A stretch of 64,000 bases of DNA, taken from positions 62,001 to 126,000 of the forward strand of contig JACTMP010000042.1 in NCBI GenBank assembly GCA_014584575.1. The letters run 5' to 3'. The position numbers and the translations under genes were made by a program. Source of the DNA: Chloroflexota bacterium (lineage in GTDB: Bacteria > Chloroflexota > Anaerolineae > Promineifilales > Promineifilaceae). Below the pieces are notes generated by a model. That model saw nothing but the letters and a program-made list of their open reading frames with translations. It had not been told where the DNA came from and searched no databases. This document shows positions 16,196 to 24,765 of this stretch, piece after piece (position 1 is the stretch's first letter; the number at the start of each line of letters is the position of its first letter).

Positions 16196-18313
16196 TTATT
16201 GTCGGTTGAGGCTGAGTGTGTAGCTGGCGGTTTCTCCGAAGAATTCGGCGACGAGCAGGCTCCAGATGCCGTCCGTGGTCAGGGTAAAGGCGGTTATTTC
16301 TTCTGATTGGCCGGCGCCGGTCTGGTCAATTTCCCACACCCGGTTGCCGGTGGGGTCGAGCAATACCAGTTGCAAGTCGGTCTGGGCATCCGGCAGCAGT
16401 TGGGAGGAGATGGTATCCCCACTACGGCCGTCAAATTGCCATATCACCTGTTGCCCCGTTGCCAACGTCCCTTGCACCTGCTGGCCGTAGGTAAGCAGCC
16501 CCACCACCTGAGGTGTATCGGCGGGCACGGCCGTCAGGTTCACTTCATACTGCCCCGGTTCCCCAAAAAAGTCACGCACCAGCAACAGATATTGACCATC
16601 GGCCGGCACGGTGAAGACCAGATATTCAGGCTGCCCGGCCAGCAGCGTATCTACCATCATCAGGCGCTGCACGTCCTGGTTCACCAGCCACAATTCCAGG
16701 TCTAGGTGATTATCCAGCGGCGTCACTTCGGCCATGATTTCGTCACCGGCACGGCCGTTAAAAAACCAGGCATGTGTTTCTTTTTCCTGCAACGTCTCCT
16801 GGCGGGTATCGCCATAAACCAGGTCGCCCGCATCATACAGGTTGAGCGTTTCATTGCCCCCTTTGTCTAGCGAGAGGGTATAAGAGCCGCCGCCGCCGGC
16901 AAAACTGCGCACCACGATGGTGTATTCCCCATCTACCGGCAGCAGTAAGCCGGACACCACCTCGGCGTCGCCGCTGAAGCCTTCGTCCAGCTCCACCAGG
17001 CGACGGCCGTCCGGCGTATAGACATGCAGCACCACATCAAAATTAACCGGGTTTAAGACCAGGCTAACCACATCACCGGCTACGGCCGTGAAGCGCCACA
17101 ACTGTTCTCCGCCGGCCGGTAATGTGCTTTGGATGGTTTGCCCCACCCCCATCGCACCGCCGCCGCCAAAGAGGGGCTGTGGCGTCAGCGAAAGACGCAA
17201 GGTGTACCCCCCGGCCATGTTAAAAAACTCGCCCACCTCCACAATGTAACGGCCGTTTTCCCGCAAGAGCAGGTCTACGGCCGTTTCCGTATCCCCCGCA
17301 AACCCATTATCCACCTGGGCAATGGTCTGCCCGGAGGGGCCAATGAGCGTCATCGTCAAATCGAGCGCCGCCGCCTGCGGGCTGAGCGTCAATGTGGCAT
17401 ACCGTTCGCCCGTCACCTCAAATGTCCAGATGTCTTTGACGCCGCTGCTCAGTGTGCCCTGCACCAGATCAGCCCCACCCAACGACCCCATCACATTGGC
17501 CGCGCCATCCCGGATAGCAAAATCACCGGCCACGTGATGCACCACAATCGTCCGCGCCATTTGCGCCAGAACCACTTCCACCTCTGGCCAGGCGGCTTCG
17601 GGCGCGCTGAGTAAAAAAATGGCCTGCGTATCCTGGTTGACCGCTCCGGCCAGCGTCGAGGTAAACAAGAGGACGCGGGTGCGTAAATCTGTTTGCCCGC
17701 TGTTAAAGATCAGCGGCTCCCCCACCACATCTATATAAGCCCCGGTGATGCGGCTGCCGGAGTTGGTGATAGCCGTTACCGGTGTGGGTTCATTAAGGAG
17801 CGTGATGTTTTTATTCAGTTGTTGCAGATATTGGGTCAGCGCCGCCTGGGGGGTGTTGAGTGATTGCGCCTGATTTGCCACCAGCCCGGTCACATAGGCG
17901 CCTGCGCCGAGCGGTTTGCCTGCCAGCAAACTTTCACCGGTGCGCGCCGAATCGCTTAGCAGCAGAACAATAAGACCAGCAGCATTCGTTGCCCGCGGTG
18001 TATCCAGTTGGCCGGACAGGTTCACCCATTCTGGTGGAGCCAACATTTGCAGCCCGGTGGCGGCGCTGCCTGCTTGCTGCCAGTTTTGGTATAAGGAGGT
18101 GGTGGGGGCTGCCGTGGGAGAAGGTGGGGGGGGGATGGTGGCCTGGTTCTGGGTGGGCGCAGCGGTGTTGTTTTGTTGGGCGATTTCGGTAAGCGCCAGC
18201 GATGGTTCATCAGTGGCGCTAAACTCCCGGTCTTCTTCAATGGCTGGTTTGCTGCAAGCGACAACGGCCGTTACCAAGATGCCCAGCAACACACAACCCC
18301 AGCCACTCTTCAC
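16196..18313 (-). CDS. Lipoprotein with four PPC-type repeats
   Basis: A 705-residue protein with a lipoprotein signal (lipobox VVAC, Cys near residue 20) and a Thr/Pro/Gln-rich linker. Residues about 60-270 form an unassigned alpha/beta domain. Then four repeats of about 100 residues follow, each with the plan 'G..V.G.L..G..W.F.G.AGD.....L.P......L.L..P.G......D........L..DG.Y...V..F.G..G.Y.L.L', typical of the bacterial pre-peptidase C-terminal (PPC) beta-sandwich. It is likely exposed on the cell surface. It follows the LCP gene by 68 bp, the gap being a 19-bp-stem hairpin. Confidence 0.82.
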   Translation of the reverse strand: MKSGWGCVLLGILVTAVVACSKPAIEEDREFSATDEPSLALTEIAQQNNTAAPTQNQATIPPPPSPTAAPTTSLYQNWQQAGSAATGLQMLAPPEWVNLSGQLDTPRATNAAGLIVLLLSDSARTGESLLAGKPLGAGAYVTGLVANQAQSLNTPQAALTQYLQQLNKNITLLNEPTPVTAITNSGSRITGAYIDVVGEPLIFNSGQTDLRTRVLLFTSTLAGAVNQDTQAIFLLSAPEAAWPEVEVVLAQMARTIVVHHVAGDFAIRDGAANVMGSLGGADLVQGTLSSGVKDIWTFEVTGERYATLTLSPQAAALDLTMTLIGPSGQTIAQVDNGFAGDTETAVDLLLRENGRYIVEVGEFFNMAGGYTLRLSLTPQPLFGGGGAMGVGQTIQSTLPAGGEQLWRFTAVAGDVVSLVLNPVNFDVVLHVYTPDGRRLVELDEGFSGDAEVVSGLLLPVDGEYTIVVRSFAGGGGSYTLSLDKGGNETLNLYDAGDLVYGDTRQETLQEKETHAWFFNGRAGDEIMAEVTPLDNHLDLELWLVNQDVQRLMMVDTLLAGQPEYLVFTVPADGQYLLLVRDFFGEPGQYEVNLTAVPADTPQVVGLLTYGQQVQGTLATGQQVIWQFDGRSGDTISSQLLPDAQTDLQLVLLDPTGNRVWEIDQTGAGQSEEITAFTLTTDGIWSLLVAEFFGETASYTLSLNRQ

Positions 18314-18342
18314 AATCAGTTCTCCTCCTGTCTGGCCTCTTG

Positions 18343-18387
18343 CCGTGATGGGTGATGCGTATGCTGACTACGCATTACCCATCACGG
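18343..18387. repeat. Long near-perfect hairpin (GTGATGG heptamer type)
   Basis: Two 19-bp arms (CCGTGATGGGTGATGCGTA and TACGCATTACCCATCACGG) with one G-T pair and a 7-base loop. The TGA stop of the LCP gene (18384-18382) lies inside one arm. It separates the LCP gene from the downstream PPC lipoprotein gene on the minus strand and may attenuate or stabilise the transcript. Confidence 0.85.
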
Positions 18388-19836
18388 GGTTGGTGTTTCG
18401 CTGCCAGGCACGCGCCAATCGTCGCCAATGATGACCAGCACGTCGAAGTCGCCAGGTGGCGTTGTGCCGTCGTTTACGTTCAGCGGGGGAATACGCATCA
18501 GTTGTGTTAGATACCGGGCCGTATTGGGGAAGCGCCCGTAGGTGATTACCTGTGAAGTCAGGTAAGTAGACGAGTCGGCGTTGCCAACTTCGGCTACGTT
18601 GATGCCATACTGCTGCAAGTATTCCTGGGTAGCAGCTGCCAGACCAAACACGGCCGTGCCATTATACACGGCCACTCTTGCTTTTTCGGCGGCCATTAAG
18701 GCCGGTAGATTTTCGATGACGGGGGTGGGGATGATGGGCGGCGTAAACAGTTGATCGCGCAATTGGCGAATGTTTTCACGGATAGGTACCAGCACGGCAC
18801 GACCGTCTGGCGTCACTTCATTGTAGACATAGTTGTAGTTGACGACGGCCGTGTAGATGCTGCCCTCTGGTATTTCTTTCACTAACAGCGCCAACTGTAT
18901 CGCTTCGTCCAACGACATATTGGTGCGCACATTGTTTTGAAATGTCTGCCATAACAACGGCGCCTGGGCAATCAGCGCCGGCAGATTTCCCAACCGCAGC
19001 ACTTTGTCGCGCACCGCTAAAACGACGGCCTGCTGCCGGCCTGCCCGGTCTACATCGCCGCCAAAGGTGGCGCGTGTGCGTGCATATTTCAGCGCCTGCT
19101 GCCCATCTAGATGATGGCTGCCGGCGCTGAGGGAAAAGGGATCATACCCATAACAACGATCGGGGTAGGTGGGGTCGTCAATGGCTTCTGGCGCTTCAAT
19201 ATCAATGCCGCCGACCAGGTCAACCATCTCCACAAAAGCATCGAAGTTGACCGCTACAAAATAGTCAATGGGCACCCCCAACAGCCTTTCGATTGTTTCC
19301 ATGGCCAATGCCGGGCCGCCGCCGGGATACTCGTATGCCTCTCCAAAGTAGTGTGCCTGATTGATGCGATCCGTGCCGAAACCAGGAATCTCCACCCACA
19401 TATCACGTGGTAAAGAGAGAACGCCCGCCGAAAGTCCCAGCGGATCAATGGTGATGATCATGATCGAGTCGGTATGGGTGGGGCCGGTTTCATCACAGCG
19501 TTGGTCAATGCCTAGCAGCAAAATGGAGAGGCGTTCTGTGCCCTGCCAGGGCTGCAGCGCCTCGCTGGAAATGAGCGCCGCGGCATCCTGGGTGGTCACG
19601 ACCGAAGGCGCCCCCGGTGTTAATTGCCCGGTTTGGGATATGGGTTGGGCTACGGCCGTGTCGCTGAAATCGGCGCTAACAACGTCAAATGAAGCAACAA
19701 CACCCTGCACTGCCCGGAAAAGCCACACCGACAAGGCCAGCAGCAGAACCAGGCCAACACCGGCAATAATGCCCCATAACCAGAGAGGCAGGCGAATACG
19801 AGCAGGGGGACGACGACTTGGTGATTTTGACTTCAT
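18382..19836 (-). CDS. LytR-CpsA-Psr (LCP) family cell-wall ligase
   Basis: A 484-residue type II membrane protein: basic N-terminus, one membrane segment (about 18-42), linker, then the LCP catalytic domain (about 100-330) with ILLLGIDQR, DSIMIITIDP, LSLPRDMWV, RINQAHYFG and LKYARTRATFGGDVDRAGRQQ. The conserved Arg and Asp residues that bind the polyprenyl pyrophosphate are in place. A LytR_C domain (about 385-475) follows. LCP enzymes attach glycopolymers from a lipid carrier to peptidoglycan. A TATAAT lies about 37 bases before the ATG on the minus strand. The gene context (PPC lipoprotein, GHL10 protein) fits cell-surface assembly. Confidence 0.92.
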   Translation of the reverse strand: MKSKSPSRRPPARIRLPLWLWGIIAGVGLVLLLALSVWLFRAVQGVVASFDVVSADFSDTAVAQPISQTGQLTPGAPSVVTTQDAAALISSEALQPWQGTERLSILLLGIDQRCDETGPTHTDSIMIITIDPLGLSAGVLSLPRDMWVEIPGFGTDRINQAHYFGEAYEYPGGGPALAMETIERLLGVPIDYFVAVNFDAFVEMVDLVGGIDIEAPEAIDDPTYPDRCYGYDPFSLSAGSHHLDGQQALKYARTRATFGGDVDRAGRQQAVVLAVRDKVLRLGNLPALIAQAPLLWQTFQNNVRTNMSLDEAIQLALLVKEIPEGSIYTAVVNYNYVYNEVTPDGRAVLVPIRENIRQLRDQLFTPPIIPTPVIENLPALMAAEKARVAVYNGTAVFGLAAATQEYLQQYGINVAEVGNADSSTYLTSQVITYGRFPNTARYLTQLMRIPPLNVNDGTTPPGDFDVLVIIGDDWRVPGSETPTP

Positions 19837-19872
19837 AACACGTCATTTTATCAGAGTCAACTTTGCGTGGGC

Positions 19873-19902
19873 ATTATAATCTATAAACAGGCCAGAGGCG
19901 AA
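19873..19902 (-). promoter_or_regulatory. Predicted promoter for the LCP gene
   Basis: On the minus strand a consensus TATAAT (19878-19873) is preceded after 18 bp by TTCGCC, a poor -35 match. It lies about 37 bases upstream of the ATG at 19836. Confidence 0.4.
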
Positions 19903-19957
19903 CAGGCACAAAGGGGTAGCAGTTGGATGATTGCCGGGGGCTGTCAGATATTATCGC

Positions 19958-21322
19958 TTATGGATGCCAGGGTAACGAGGGGGGTACGGCCGTTTGTGCA
20001 TATGGCCCGTTGCGCAGGTCATCAAAAAAGCCGCGTGTGTTGAGGGCGCCATAGGAGAAAATGGCATGGCCGGCCGTGCCTAACTGGCGCGCCATCTGAA
20101 TGCGGGTGGCAATCTCGTTGAAGTCCGCATAGTCGCCATTGATACCGGGCACAATGTAACGGCCGTTGGCGTCCCCCTGAAAGTTTTGTACCAGTGTATA
20201 CCAGCGCGCCTGGCCGTGTGGCTGCCCATCCCAGGTAGTGCCGCCATAAATCATGGGCGAGATAGCGTCAATGATGCCGCCGCCCAGCCACGCTTTAGAA
20301 TCCTGGTAAAAGTTGTGATACCCTTCCGATGCGCCCCAACCCCAATAATCTATATACACCGGCCAGACTGCGGCCGTCAGCCAGAAGTTGGGTTTATCGG
20401 CTATGCCGCCGTCCCCATATAACAAATTGTAAAACTTGCTCACCGTGCCATTCACCTGTGCCCGCTGCCAATCCTGGTAGCTGCTGTAACCGGCGGGCGG
20501 CGCGGAAAAACAGGGTACGCCCGCTGCACCCGCGCTCACCGGATCGCAGGAGGTGCTGATGTGCCCGTAGCGAATGTGGTCCAGGTGGATGCCATCAATG
20601 TCGTAGCGAGTGACCAGATCAGCCGCGACTGCCAGAATGTGGTTATCAAAAAAGACGGAGGCCGGTGTAGCCCGCCAGTAGACGCTGCAATGTACCTGGC
20701 CGCCGCTGGTCCATTGCAGGCCGTTGGGTCTGCCGCCGGATGTGCCGTGATAGTTGACCAGCTGCCAATACACGTGCTGCGGCGTGACGCCGGCGCTGGG
20801 TGGGGTGGTGCAATTATCCCACACCGGGTAAATGTTCAGATAAGCGTGTACCTGGATGTTCTGGGCGTGGGCGCGCTCGATCATGTAGGCCAGCGGGTCC
20901 CAGTAGGGGTTGGGCGGTACCCCTAAACCCTGGGCGCTGACGCGGTAAGCCCATGGCTCAATGGAAGAATCGTAGTAGGCATCCCCCGCGCCGCGCACCT
21001 GGAAGAAGATGGCGTTGAAACCGGCGTAGGCGGCATTATTCACAATCTCGTCAATTTTGGCCGGGCTGGCCGGGTTGATGTAATCAGTCCAGTCGAAGCG
21101 CGTCACCCATAGGCCGCGCATTTCCACCATCTGGGCGGGTGGGGTGGGGGTGGGAGTTGGCGTCGGCGTGGGGGTTGGGCTGGGCGTAAAGGTGGGCGTG
21201 GGCAGCGGGCGCATGACCAGCGGTAAATAGGTTTGTGGCTCCGGTTCCTGGGCGAATACGGCCGTGAACAATCCCCCGATAATGAGGAGCAATATGAGAA
21301 TGGTGGTTTGTTGGCGGTTCAT
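19958..21322 (-). CDS. Secreted glycosyl-hydrolase-like 10 (GHL10) family protein
   Basis: A 454-residue protein with a signal peptide (about 1-25), a Thr-Pro linker (about 38-65) and a GHL10/DUF187-type TIM barrel. Family hallmarks are the opening EMRGLWVTRFDW, FNAIFFQVRGAGDAYY, IQVHAYLNIYPVW, the catalytic-site motif YDIDGIHLDHIRYG, and ISPMIYGG near the end. Family members are thought to act on surface or spore-wall glycans; catalytic mechanism is not well fixed. The ATG abuts a GGAGATT-type hairpin array and has no visible ribosome site. A lipid anchor is not seen, so it should be released or wall-bound. Confidence 0.85.
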   Translation of the reverse strand: MNRQQTTILILLLIIGGLFTAVFAQEPEPQTYLPLVMRPLPTPTFTPSPTPTPTPTPTPTPPAQMVEMRGLWVTRFDWTDYINPASPAKIDEIVNNAAYAGFNAIFFQVRGAGDAYYDSSIEPWAYRVSAQGLGVPPNPYWDPLAYMIERAHAQNIQVHAYLNIYPVWDNCTTPPSAGVTPQHVYWQLVNYHGTSGGRPNGLQWTSGGQVHCSVYWRATPASVFFDNHILAVAADLVTRYDIDGIHLDHIRYGHISTSCDPVSAGAAGVPCFSAPPAGYSSYQDWQRAQVNGTVSKFYNLLYGDGGIADKPNFWLTAAVWPVYIDYWGWGASEGYHNFYQDSKAWLGGGIIDAISPMIYGGTTWDGQPHGQARWYTLVQNFQGDANGRYIVPGINGDYADFNEIATRIQMARQLGTAGHAIFSYGALNTRGFFDDLRNGPYAQTAVPPSLPWHP

Positions 21323-21333
21323 AGAAATATAGA

Positions 21334-21401
21334 GAGTGGAGATTAGAGATTGGAGATTAGACTGCTTTCAATCTCCAATCTCTAATCTCTAATCTCCACT
21401 C
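21334..21401. repeat. Heptamer hairpin array, GGAGATT type
   Basis: GTGGAGATTAGAGATTGGAGATTA and its complement TAATCTCTAATCTCCAC frame a short loop. It fills the gap between ruvA (stop at 21407) and the downstream GHL10 gene (start at 21322), leaving no separate ribosome site. Confidence 0.85.
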
Positions 21402-21406
21402 CCTTC

Positions 21407-21988
21407 CTAACCCTGATCCAGATATTGCAGGGCCAACTGCACCCGTTCGTCCACCGTTTTGGCTTCGCGGGGGAGGCGCTGCAAGGCGGATTGGGCTTCG
21501 ACGATGCTGAAGCCGAGACCGGTGAGGAAATCAATCACATCAGCATCCACATCACTGACAAAGGGCACGGCCGTGCCTGCCTGCGCCATATCCAGTTTAT
21601 CGCGTAGCTGGAACATGATGCGTTCGGCCGTCTTCTTGCCAATACCGGGAACGCGCTGGAGTACGGCCGTTTCCTCCCGCAAAATCGCACTTTTCAGCAG
21701 TTCTGGGCTGAGAGTGGACAAAATGGAAAGCGCCACCTTTGGCCCCACCCCATTCACCCCCAGCAGCACTTCAAACAACTGCAAATCATCCGTCGTTTCA
21801 AAGCCATACAGCGCCAACTCCTGCTCACGCACAATCAGGTGTGTGTGTAGGTGAATGGCCCGCCCTACGCCGCCCACATCCTCCAACACCGTGCGCGGCA
21901 CAAACACCCGCACCCCCACCCCGCCCACAGCGATGATGAGGGCGGCGTTTTCAATACGTTGGATGGAACCGGAGATGGAAGCGATCAT
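21407..21988 (-). CDS. ruvA: Holliday junction branch migration protein RuvA
   Basis: A 193-residue protein, normal length. Domain I OB fold starts MIASISGSIQ; domain II carries two helix-hairpin-helix motifs (LLGVNGVGPKVALSIL and LQRVPGIGKKTAERI) that bind the four-way junction; a flexible linker (about 138-147) precedes domain III (DVIDFLTGLGFSIVEAQSAL), which contacts RuvB. RuvA tetramers clamp the junction while RuvB drives branch migration. ruvC lies upstream on the same strand, separated only by a 70-bp repeat hairpin; no ruvB is present in the window. The start codon directly follows the hairpin without a ribosome site. Confidence 0.95.
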   Translation of the reverse strand: MIASISGSIQRIENAALIIAVGGVGVRVFVPRTVLEDVGGVGRAIHLHTHLIVREQELALYGFETTDDLQLFEVLLGVNGVGPKVALSILSTLSPELLKSAILREETAVLQRVPGIGKKTAERIMFQLRDKLDMAQAGTAVPFVSDVDADVIDFLTGLGFSIVEAQSALQRLPREAKTVDERVQLALQYLDQG

Positions 21989-22062
21989 AGGAGATTAGGA
22001 GATTAGGAGATTGGGAGATTGGGAGCGGTTAATCTCCTAATCTCTCAATCTCCCAATCTCTA
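21988..22062. repeat. Repeat hairpin array (8-bp GGAGATTA units) between ruvC and ruvA
   Basis: AGGAGATT three times, then GGGAGATT, step by 8 bp and are answered by AATCTCCTAATCTCTCAATCTCCC. The array is essentially the whole ruvC-ruvA spacer: it runs from the ruvA start codon to the ruvC stop codon. Confidence 0.88.
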
Positions 22063-22548
22063 TTCATACAGGCTTTCAAACCGTTGATAATGATAATGCG
22101 TAATCGCCACGGCCAGGCCGTCGGCGGCATCGTCGGGGCGGGGCGTTTCTGCCAGGTCGAGCAGGTTGCGCACCATCAGCTGCACCTGGTTCTTGTCTGC
22201 CTTGCCATAGCCGGTGACGGCGTCTTTTATTTTGGGTGGGGAGTATTCGGCGATGGGCAGACCGGCGTTGGCTAAGGTCAGCAGCAGCACCCCGCGCGCC
22301 TGGCCGACGGTGATGGCGGTGGTGATGTTACGGCCGAAGAATACTTCTTCCACAGCGGCCGTGTCAGGCCGGTATTCGTCAATCAACGCTTGCAACTGGC
22401 GCTGGATTGTTTGCAGGCGGTGGGGCATGGGTTCGTCGGGTTGGGTGGAGATGACGCCGTAGGTCACGGCCGTGAACCGCCCTTCCTCCACCTCAATAAT
22501 GCCATACCCGGTCGTCGCCGTGCCTGGATCCAACCCAATAATTCTCAT
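22060..22548 (-). CDS. ruvC: Holliday junction resolvase RuvC
   Basis: A 162-residue endonuclease that cuts four-way junctions together with RuvAB. The acidic residues of the RNase H-like fold are visible: Asp in RIIGLDPGTATTGYG, Glu in AAVEEVFFG, and the Asp cluster in PRPDDAADGLAVAITH. QARGVLLL and EYSPPKIKDAVTGYG are further family landmarks. ATG 22548 is chosen because RuvC proteins begin MRIxGxDPG; an in-frame ATG at 22569 would add seven residues. ruvA follows. Upstream, a toxin-antitoxin pair separates it from yebC, with which ruvC is commonly clustered. Confidence 0.95.
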   Translation of the reverse strand: MRIIGLDPGTATTGYGIIEVEEGRFTAVTYGVISTQPDEPMPHRLQTIQRQLQALIDEYRPDTAAVEEVFFGRNITTAITVGQARGVLLLTLANAGLPIAEYSPPKIKDAVTGYGKADKNQVQLMVRNLLDLAETPRPDDAADGLAVAITHYHYQRFESLYE

Positions 22549-22583
22549 CAAGAATCCGTCATCCGCCACAAGCGAAAATCAAT

Positions 22584-22913
22584 TTATTCGCTAAATATGT
22601 CGGCTAATATCGCTAACACCTCAACTTGGGTAGCTTTGTCTAGCTGACCCATCTTGCGCATCAGTCGGGACTTATCACTGGTCCTAATCTGGTCTAAAAT
22701 GATCTGACCTTCTTTACCTTGAAAATTACAAGCCACGCGAGTGGGAAAAGTACGCCCTTTTGTGGTCATTGGGGCAATGATGACTGTTGCAATGTACCGG
22801 TTCATCTCGTCCGGCGAAATAATCAGACACGGCCGTGTCTTTTGGATTTCGCTACCTATCGTGGGATCAAGATTAACCAAATAAATGTCAAACCGCTGCA
22901 CTACCATGCCCAT
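22584..22913 (-). CDS. MazF/PemK-family toxin (mRNA interferase)
   Basis: A 109-residue protein of the CcdB/PemK/MazF fold: the opening FDIYLVNLDPTIGSEIQKTRPCLIISPDEMN holds the conserved Pro-Thr-G-SEI and RP motifs, and MTTK and QIRTSDKSRL follow in their usual places. Active homologues cleave RNA at short motifs. The start overlaps the antitoxin gene by 13 bases (GAGGAAGA-ATG-GGC-ATG); the second ATG at 22907 has the better spacing from GAGGA, so the mature protein may begin MVVQRF. It is the distal gene of a two-gene module inserted between yebC and ruvC. Confidence 0.9.
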   Translation of the reverse strand: MGMVVQRFDIYLVNLDPTIGSEIQKTRPCLIISPDEMNRYIATVIIAPMTTKGRTFPTRVACNFQGKEGQIILDQIRTSDKSRLMRKMGQLDKATQVEVLAILADIFSE

Positions 22914-23164
22914 TCTTCCTCATCAAAGGTAGTAGGCAGCAGTTCTTCATCAAGCAACAGATCATCCCCTGCTTCGGCCATCATTCGGAATTGTTCCTCC
23001 CAACCAGAACGAGCAGAATGGGTAGCTCGGATAATAATATGCCCCTCTTGCGCCTCTAATTCCACTTCATCACCCAAATTTGTTTGATCGAGTAAGAACT
23101 TGGGTATCCGAACGCCCTGGGAGTTACCGATTTTTATAATACGTGTCTTCACCATTGTTGACAT
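22901..23164 (-). CDS. MazE-like AbrB-fold antitoxin
   Basis: An 87-residue protein with an N-terminal swapped-hairpin AbrB/SpoVT domain (about 1-48: TRIIKIGNSQGVRIPKFLL, then GDEVELEAQEGHIIIRA) and an acidic C-terminal tail (DDLLLDEELLPTTFDEEEW) suited to wrap the toxin. It should neutralise the overlapping MazF-like toxin and repress the operon. ATG 23164 has GGAGG 8 bases upstream; other in-frame ATGs at 23188 and 23170 are too far or too close to it. A good promoter with a palindrome over its -35 lies just upstream. Confidence 0.88.
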   Translation of the reverse strand: MSTMVKTRIIKIGNSQGVRIPKFLLDQTNLGDEVELEAQEGHIIIRATHSARSGWEEQFRMMAEAGDDLLLDEELLPTTFDEEEWAW

Positions 23165-23202
23165 GGCCATTGCCTCCACAATATTCAACCAGAAGTGACT
23201 AC

Positions 23203-23233
23203 AGTGTAATTACCTGCCCTTGATTGGTCAAGG
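23203..23233 (-). promoter_or_regulatory. Promoter with overlapping palindromic operator for the mazEF-like pair
   Basis: On the minus strand TTGACC (23231-23226) and TACACT (23208-23203) are 17 bp apart, a strong sigma-70-type pair. The palindrome CCTTGA-TTGG-TCAAGG (23218-23233) covers the -35, the expected place for an autoregulatory AbrB-type operator. About 40 bases separate the -10 from the antitoxin ATG. Confidence 0.65.
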
Positions 23234-23276
23234 CATTTTGCAAAGTAGAAGACCCGACAAACAGTTGCTTTTTTGT

Positions 23277-23894
23277 TCAAGTTTTGCTTGCCAGATCAGG
23301 TGCTTCAAGCGGTGGACTGGTGTAGGGTGAATAGTGATAATACTTTGGCCTTGAATCCAGGCGCACATGCAACCAGGACACTCCACCACCGGCCGTGTTA
23401 AGCCAGACTGGTTGATCGGATATACGCTCTGCCATCGCCTGCCCAATCGCTTTCCATAGGGCATGCTGTTGATGTTCGGGAGCATTTCTCAAGAAGGCAG
23501 CAAAGTGTCCGTAGGTTGAATCCGCAGTGATTGGACGGGGCACAATCATCACGGCATCTTTGCCGAGGTTGGGAAAAACGGCCACATCCTCACCTGGGTG
23601 TGTGTCAAAGTAGCTAGAGAACGCCTGCACATCGGGCATTCTGGCTAAACCGGGGCTGTCCAGCACCACACATTTGAACTCTCGATCAACTGACGCCAGG
23701 GTAATTGGGGGTGTTTCCCATCGAAAAGCTGTGAATGGTGTGTTTGACAATTGTGTGGTCAGGTAACTCCGAAAATCAGCCGATTCACGCAAAAGCCTTA
23801 ATACATCGGAGAACTTAAGGCATGTTTGGGAATCGCTGATGGTGAGTTTGTGTACACGGCCGTTCCATTCAGATTCACGGCTTGTCTGCCACAT
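23277..23894 (-). CDS. Conserved hypothetical protein (DUF6940-like)
   Basis: A 205-residue soluble protein. Recognisable conserved stretches are FPNLGKDAVMIVPRP, GHFAAFLRNAP, HALWKAIGQAM and WLNTAGGGVSWLHVRLD followed by RPKYYHYSPY. I recall these as the hallmark of an uncharacterised family (DUF6940), often found as a stand-alone stress- or defence-adjacent gene, but the name is from memory. The Asn-Thr-Ala-Gly-Gly-Gly and His residues could be catalytic. It ends 10 bases past the yebC stop and lies between yebC and the toxin-antitoxin pair. No signal peptide. Confidence 0.6.
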   Translation of the reverse strand: MWQTSRESEWNGRVHKLTISDSQTCLKFSDVLRLLRESADFRSYLTTQLSNTPFTAFRWETPPITLASVDREFKCVVLDSPGLARMPDVQAFSSYFDTHPGEDVAVFPNLGKDAVMIVPRPITADSTYGHFAAFLRNAPEHQQHALWKAIGQAMAERISDQPVWLNTAGGGVSWLHVRLDSRPKYYHYSPYTSPPLEAPDLASKT

Positions 23895-23903
23895 AAAGAC
23901 CTT

Positions 23904-24653
23904 TTAGGCTGCTTCCAAAGCGGCTACGGTTTCTTCGCTCATGTCCAGGGCGGAGTACACGTTTTGCACGTCGTCCAGGTCCTCCAGCGCTTCCACGCAC
24001 TTCATCACCTGCATGGATTCGCCGAGCGACAGCCCCAGCGGATTATTGGGATCATAAATCATGGTCGCTTCCGTCAGGTTATAGCCGCTCTGCTGCAAAT
24101 GATTGCGCACACTTTGGAACTGCTCTAGCTCCACGTAAATTTCGGCCACGCCGTCTTCAAATTGCACATCTTCCGCGCCCATTTCGGCGGCGGCCATAAA
24201 CAGTTCGTCCGGGTCAAACTTGCCTTCAACGGCAATGTACCCTTTACGGGTGAACTGCCAGGAAACGGAACCAGCTTCGGCCATGTTACCGCCGTTTTTG
24301 TTGAGCGCGTGGCGCAGATCGGCGACGGCGCGGTTGCGGTTGTCGGTGACGGTTTCGATGAGAATGCCCACCCCATGTGGCCCATACGCCTCATACATCA
24401 CCGTTTCCAACTGCCCACCTTCCAGTTCGCCGGTGCCCCGTTTGATGGCCCGTTCGATGTTGTCTTTGGGCATGTTTTCTGCTTTGGCTTTCTCAATGGC
24501 CAGGGCCAGGGCATTGTTAAAGGTGGGATCGCCGCCGCCTTCGCGGGCGGCAATGGTGATGTCTTTTGCCAGCCGGGTGAAAATTTTGCCCCGCTTTTTA
24601 TCGGTGGCGGCTTTTTTGTGTTTAATGGTTGCCCATTTTGAATGACCAGACAT
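23904..24653 (-). CDS. yebC: YebC/PmpR family protein
   Basis: A 249-residue protein of normal length, opening with the family signature MSGHSKWATIKHKKAATDKK, then GKIFTRLAKDI, RAIKRGTGE, EAYGPHGVGILIE and NKNGGNMAEAGSVSWQF. Members act as transcription regulators and, for one branch, as translation factors that relieve stalling at proline-rich stretches. AGGAGAG lies before ATG 24653. In many bacteria yebC, ruvC, ruvA and ruvB are neighbours; here a hypothetical gene and a mazEF-like module intervene. A one-sided CGGTAAT heptamer array lies upstream. Confidence 0.95.
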   Translation of the reverse strand: MSGHSKWATIKHKKAATDKKRGKIFTRLAKDITIAAREGGGDPTFNNALALAIEKAKAENMPKDNIERAIKRGTGELEGGQLETVMYEAYGPHGVGILIETVTDNRNRAVADLRHALNKNGGNMAEAGSVSWQFTRKGYIAVEGKFDPDELFMAAAEMGAEDVQFEDGVAEIYVELEQFQSVRNHLQQSGYNLTEATMIYDPNNPLGLSLGESMQVMKCVEALEDLDDVQNVYSALDMSEETVAALEAA

Positions 24654-24687
24654 GGTAACTCTCCTGATTGAGTGGGCGTTATGTGGT

Positions 24688-24716
24688 CATCGGTTATCGG
24701 TAAACGGTAATCGGTG
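24688..24716. repeat. Short heptamer array, CGGTAAT type
   Basis: ATCGGTT, ATCGGTA, AACGGTA, ATCGGTG step by 7 bp. Only one arm is present. It lies about 35 bases upstream of the minus-strand yebC start. Confidence 0.7.
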
Positions 24717-24765
24717 AAGTGTTGGATAGCCCACGTTTAAGTTTAATTTGCGAAGGAGGATTATA

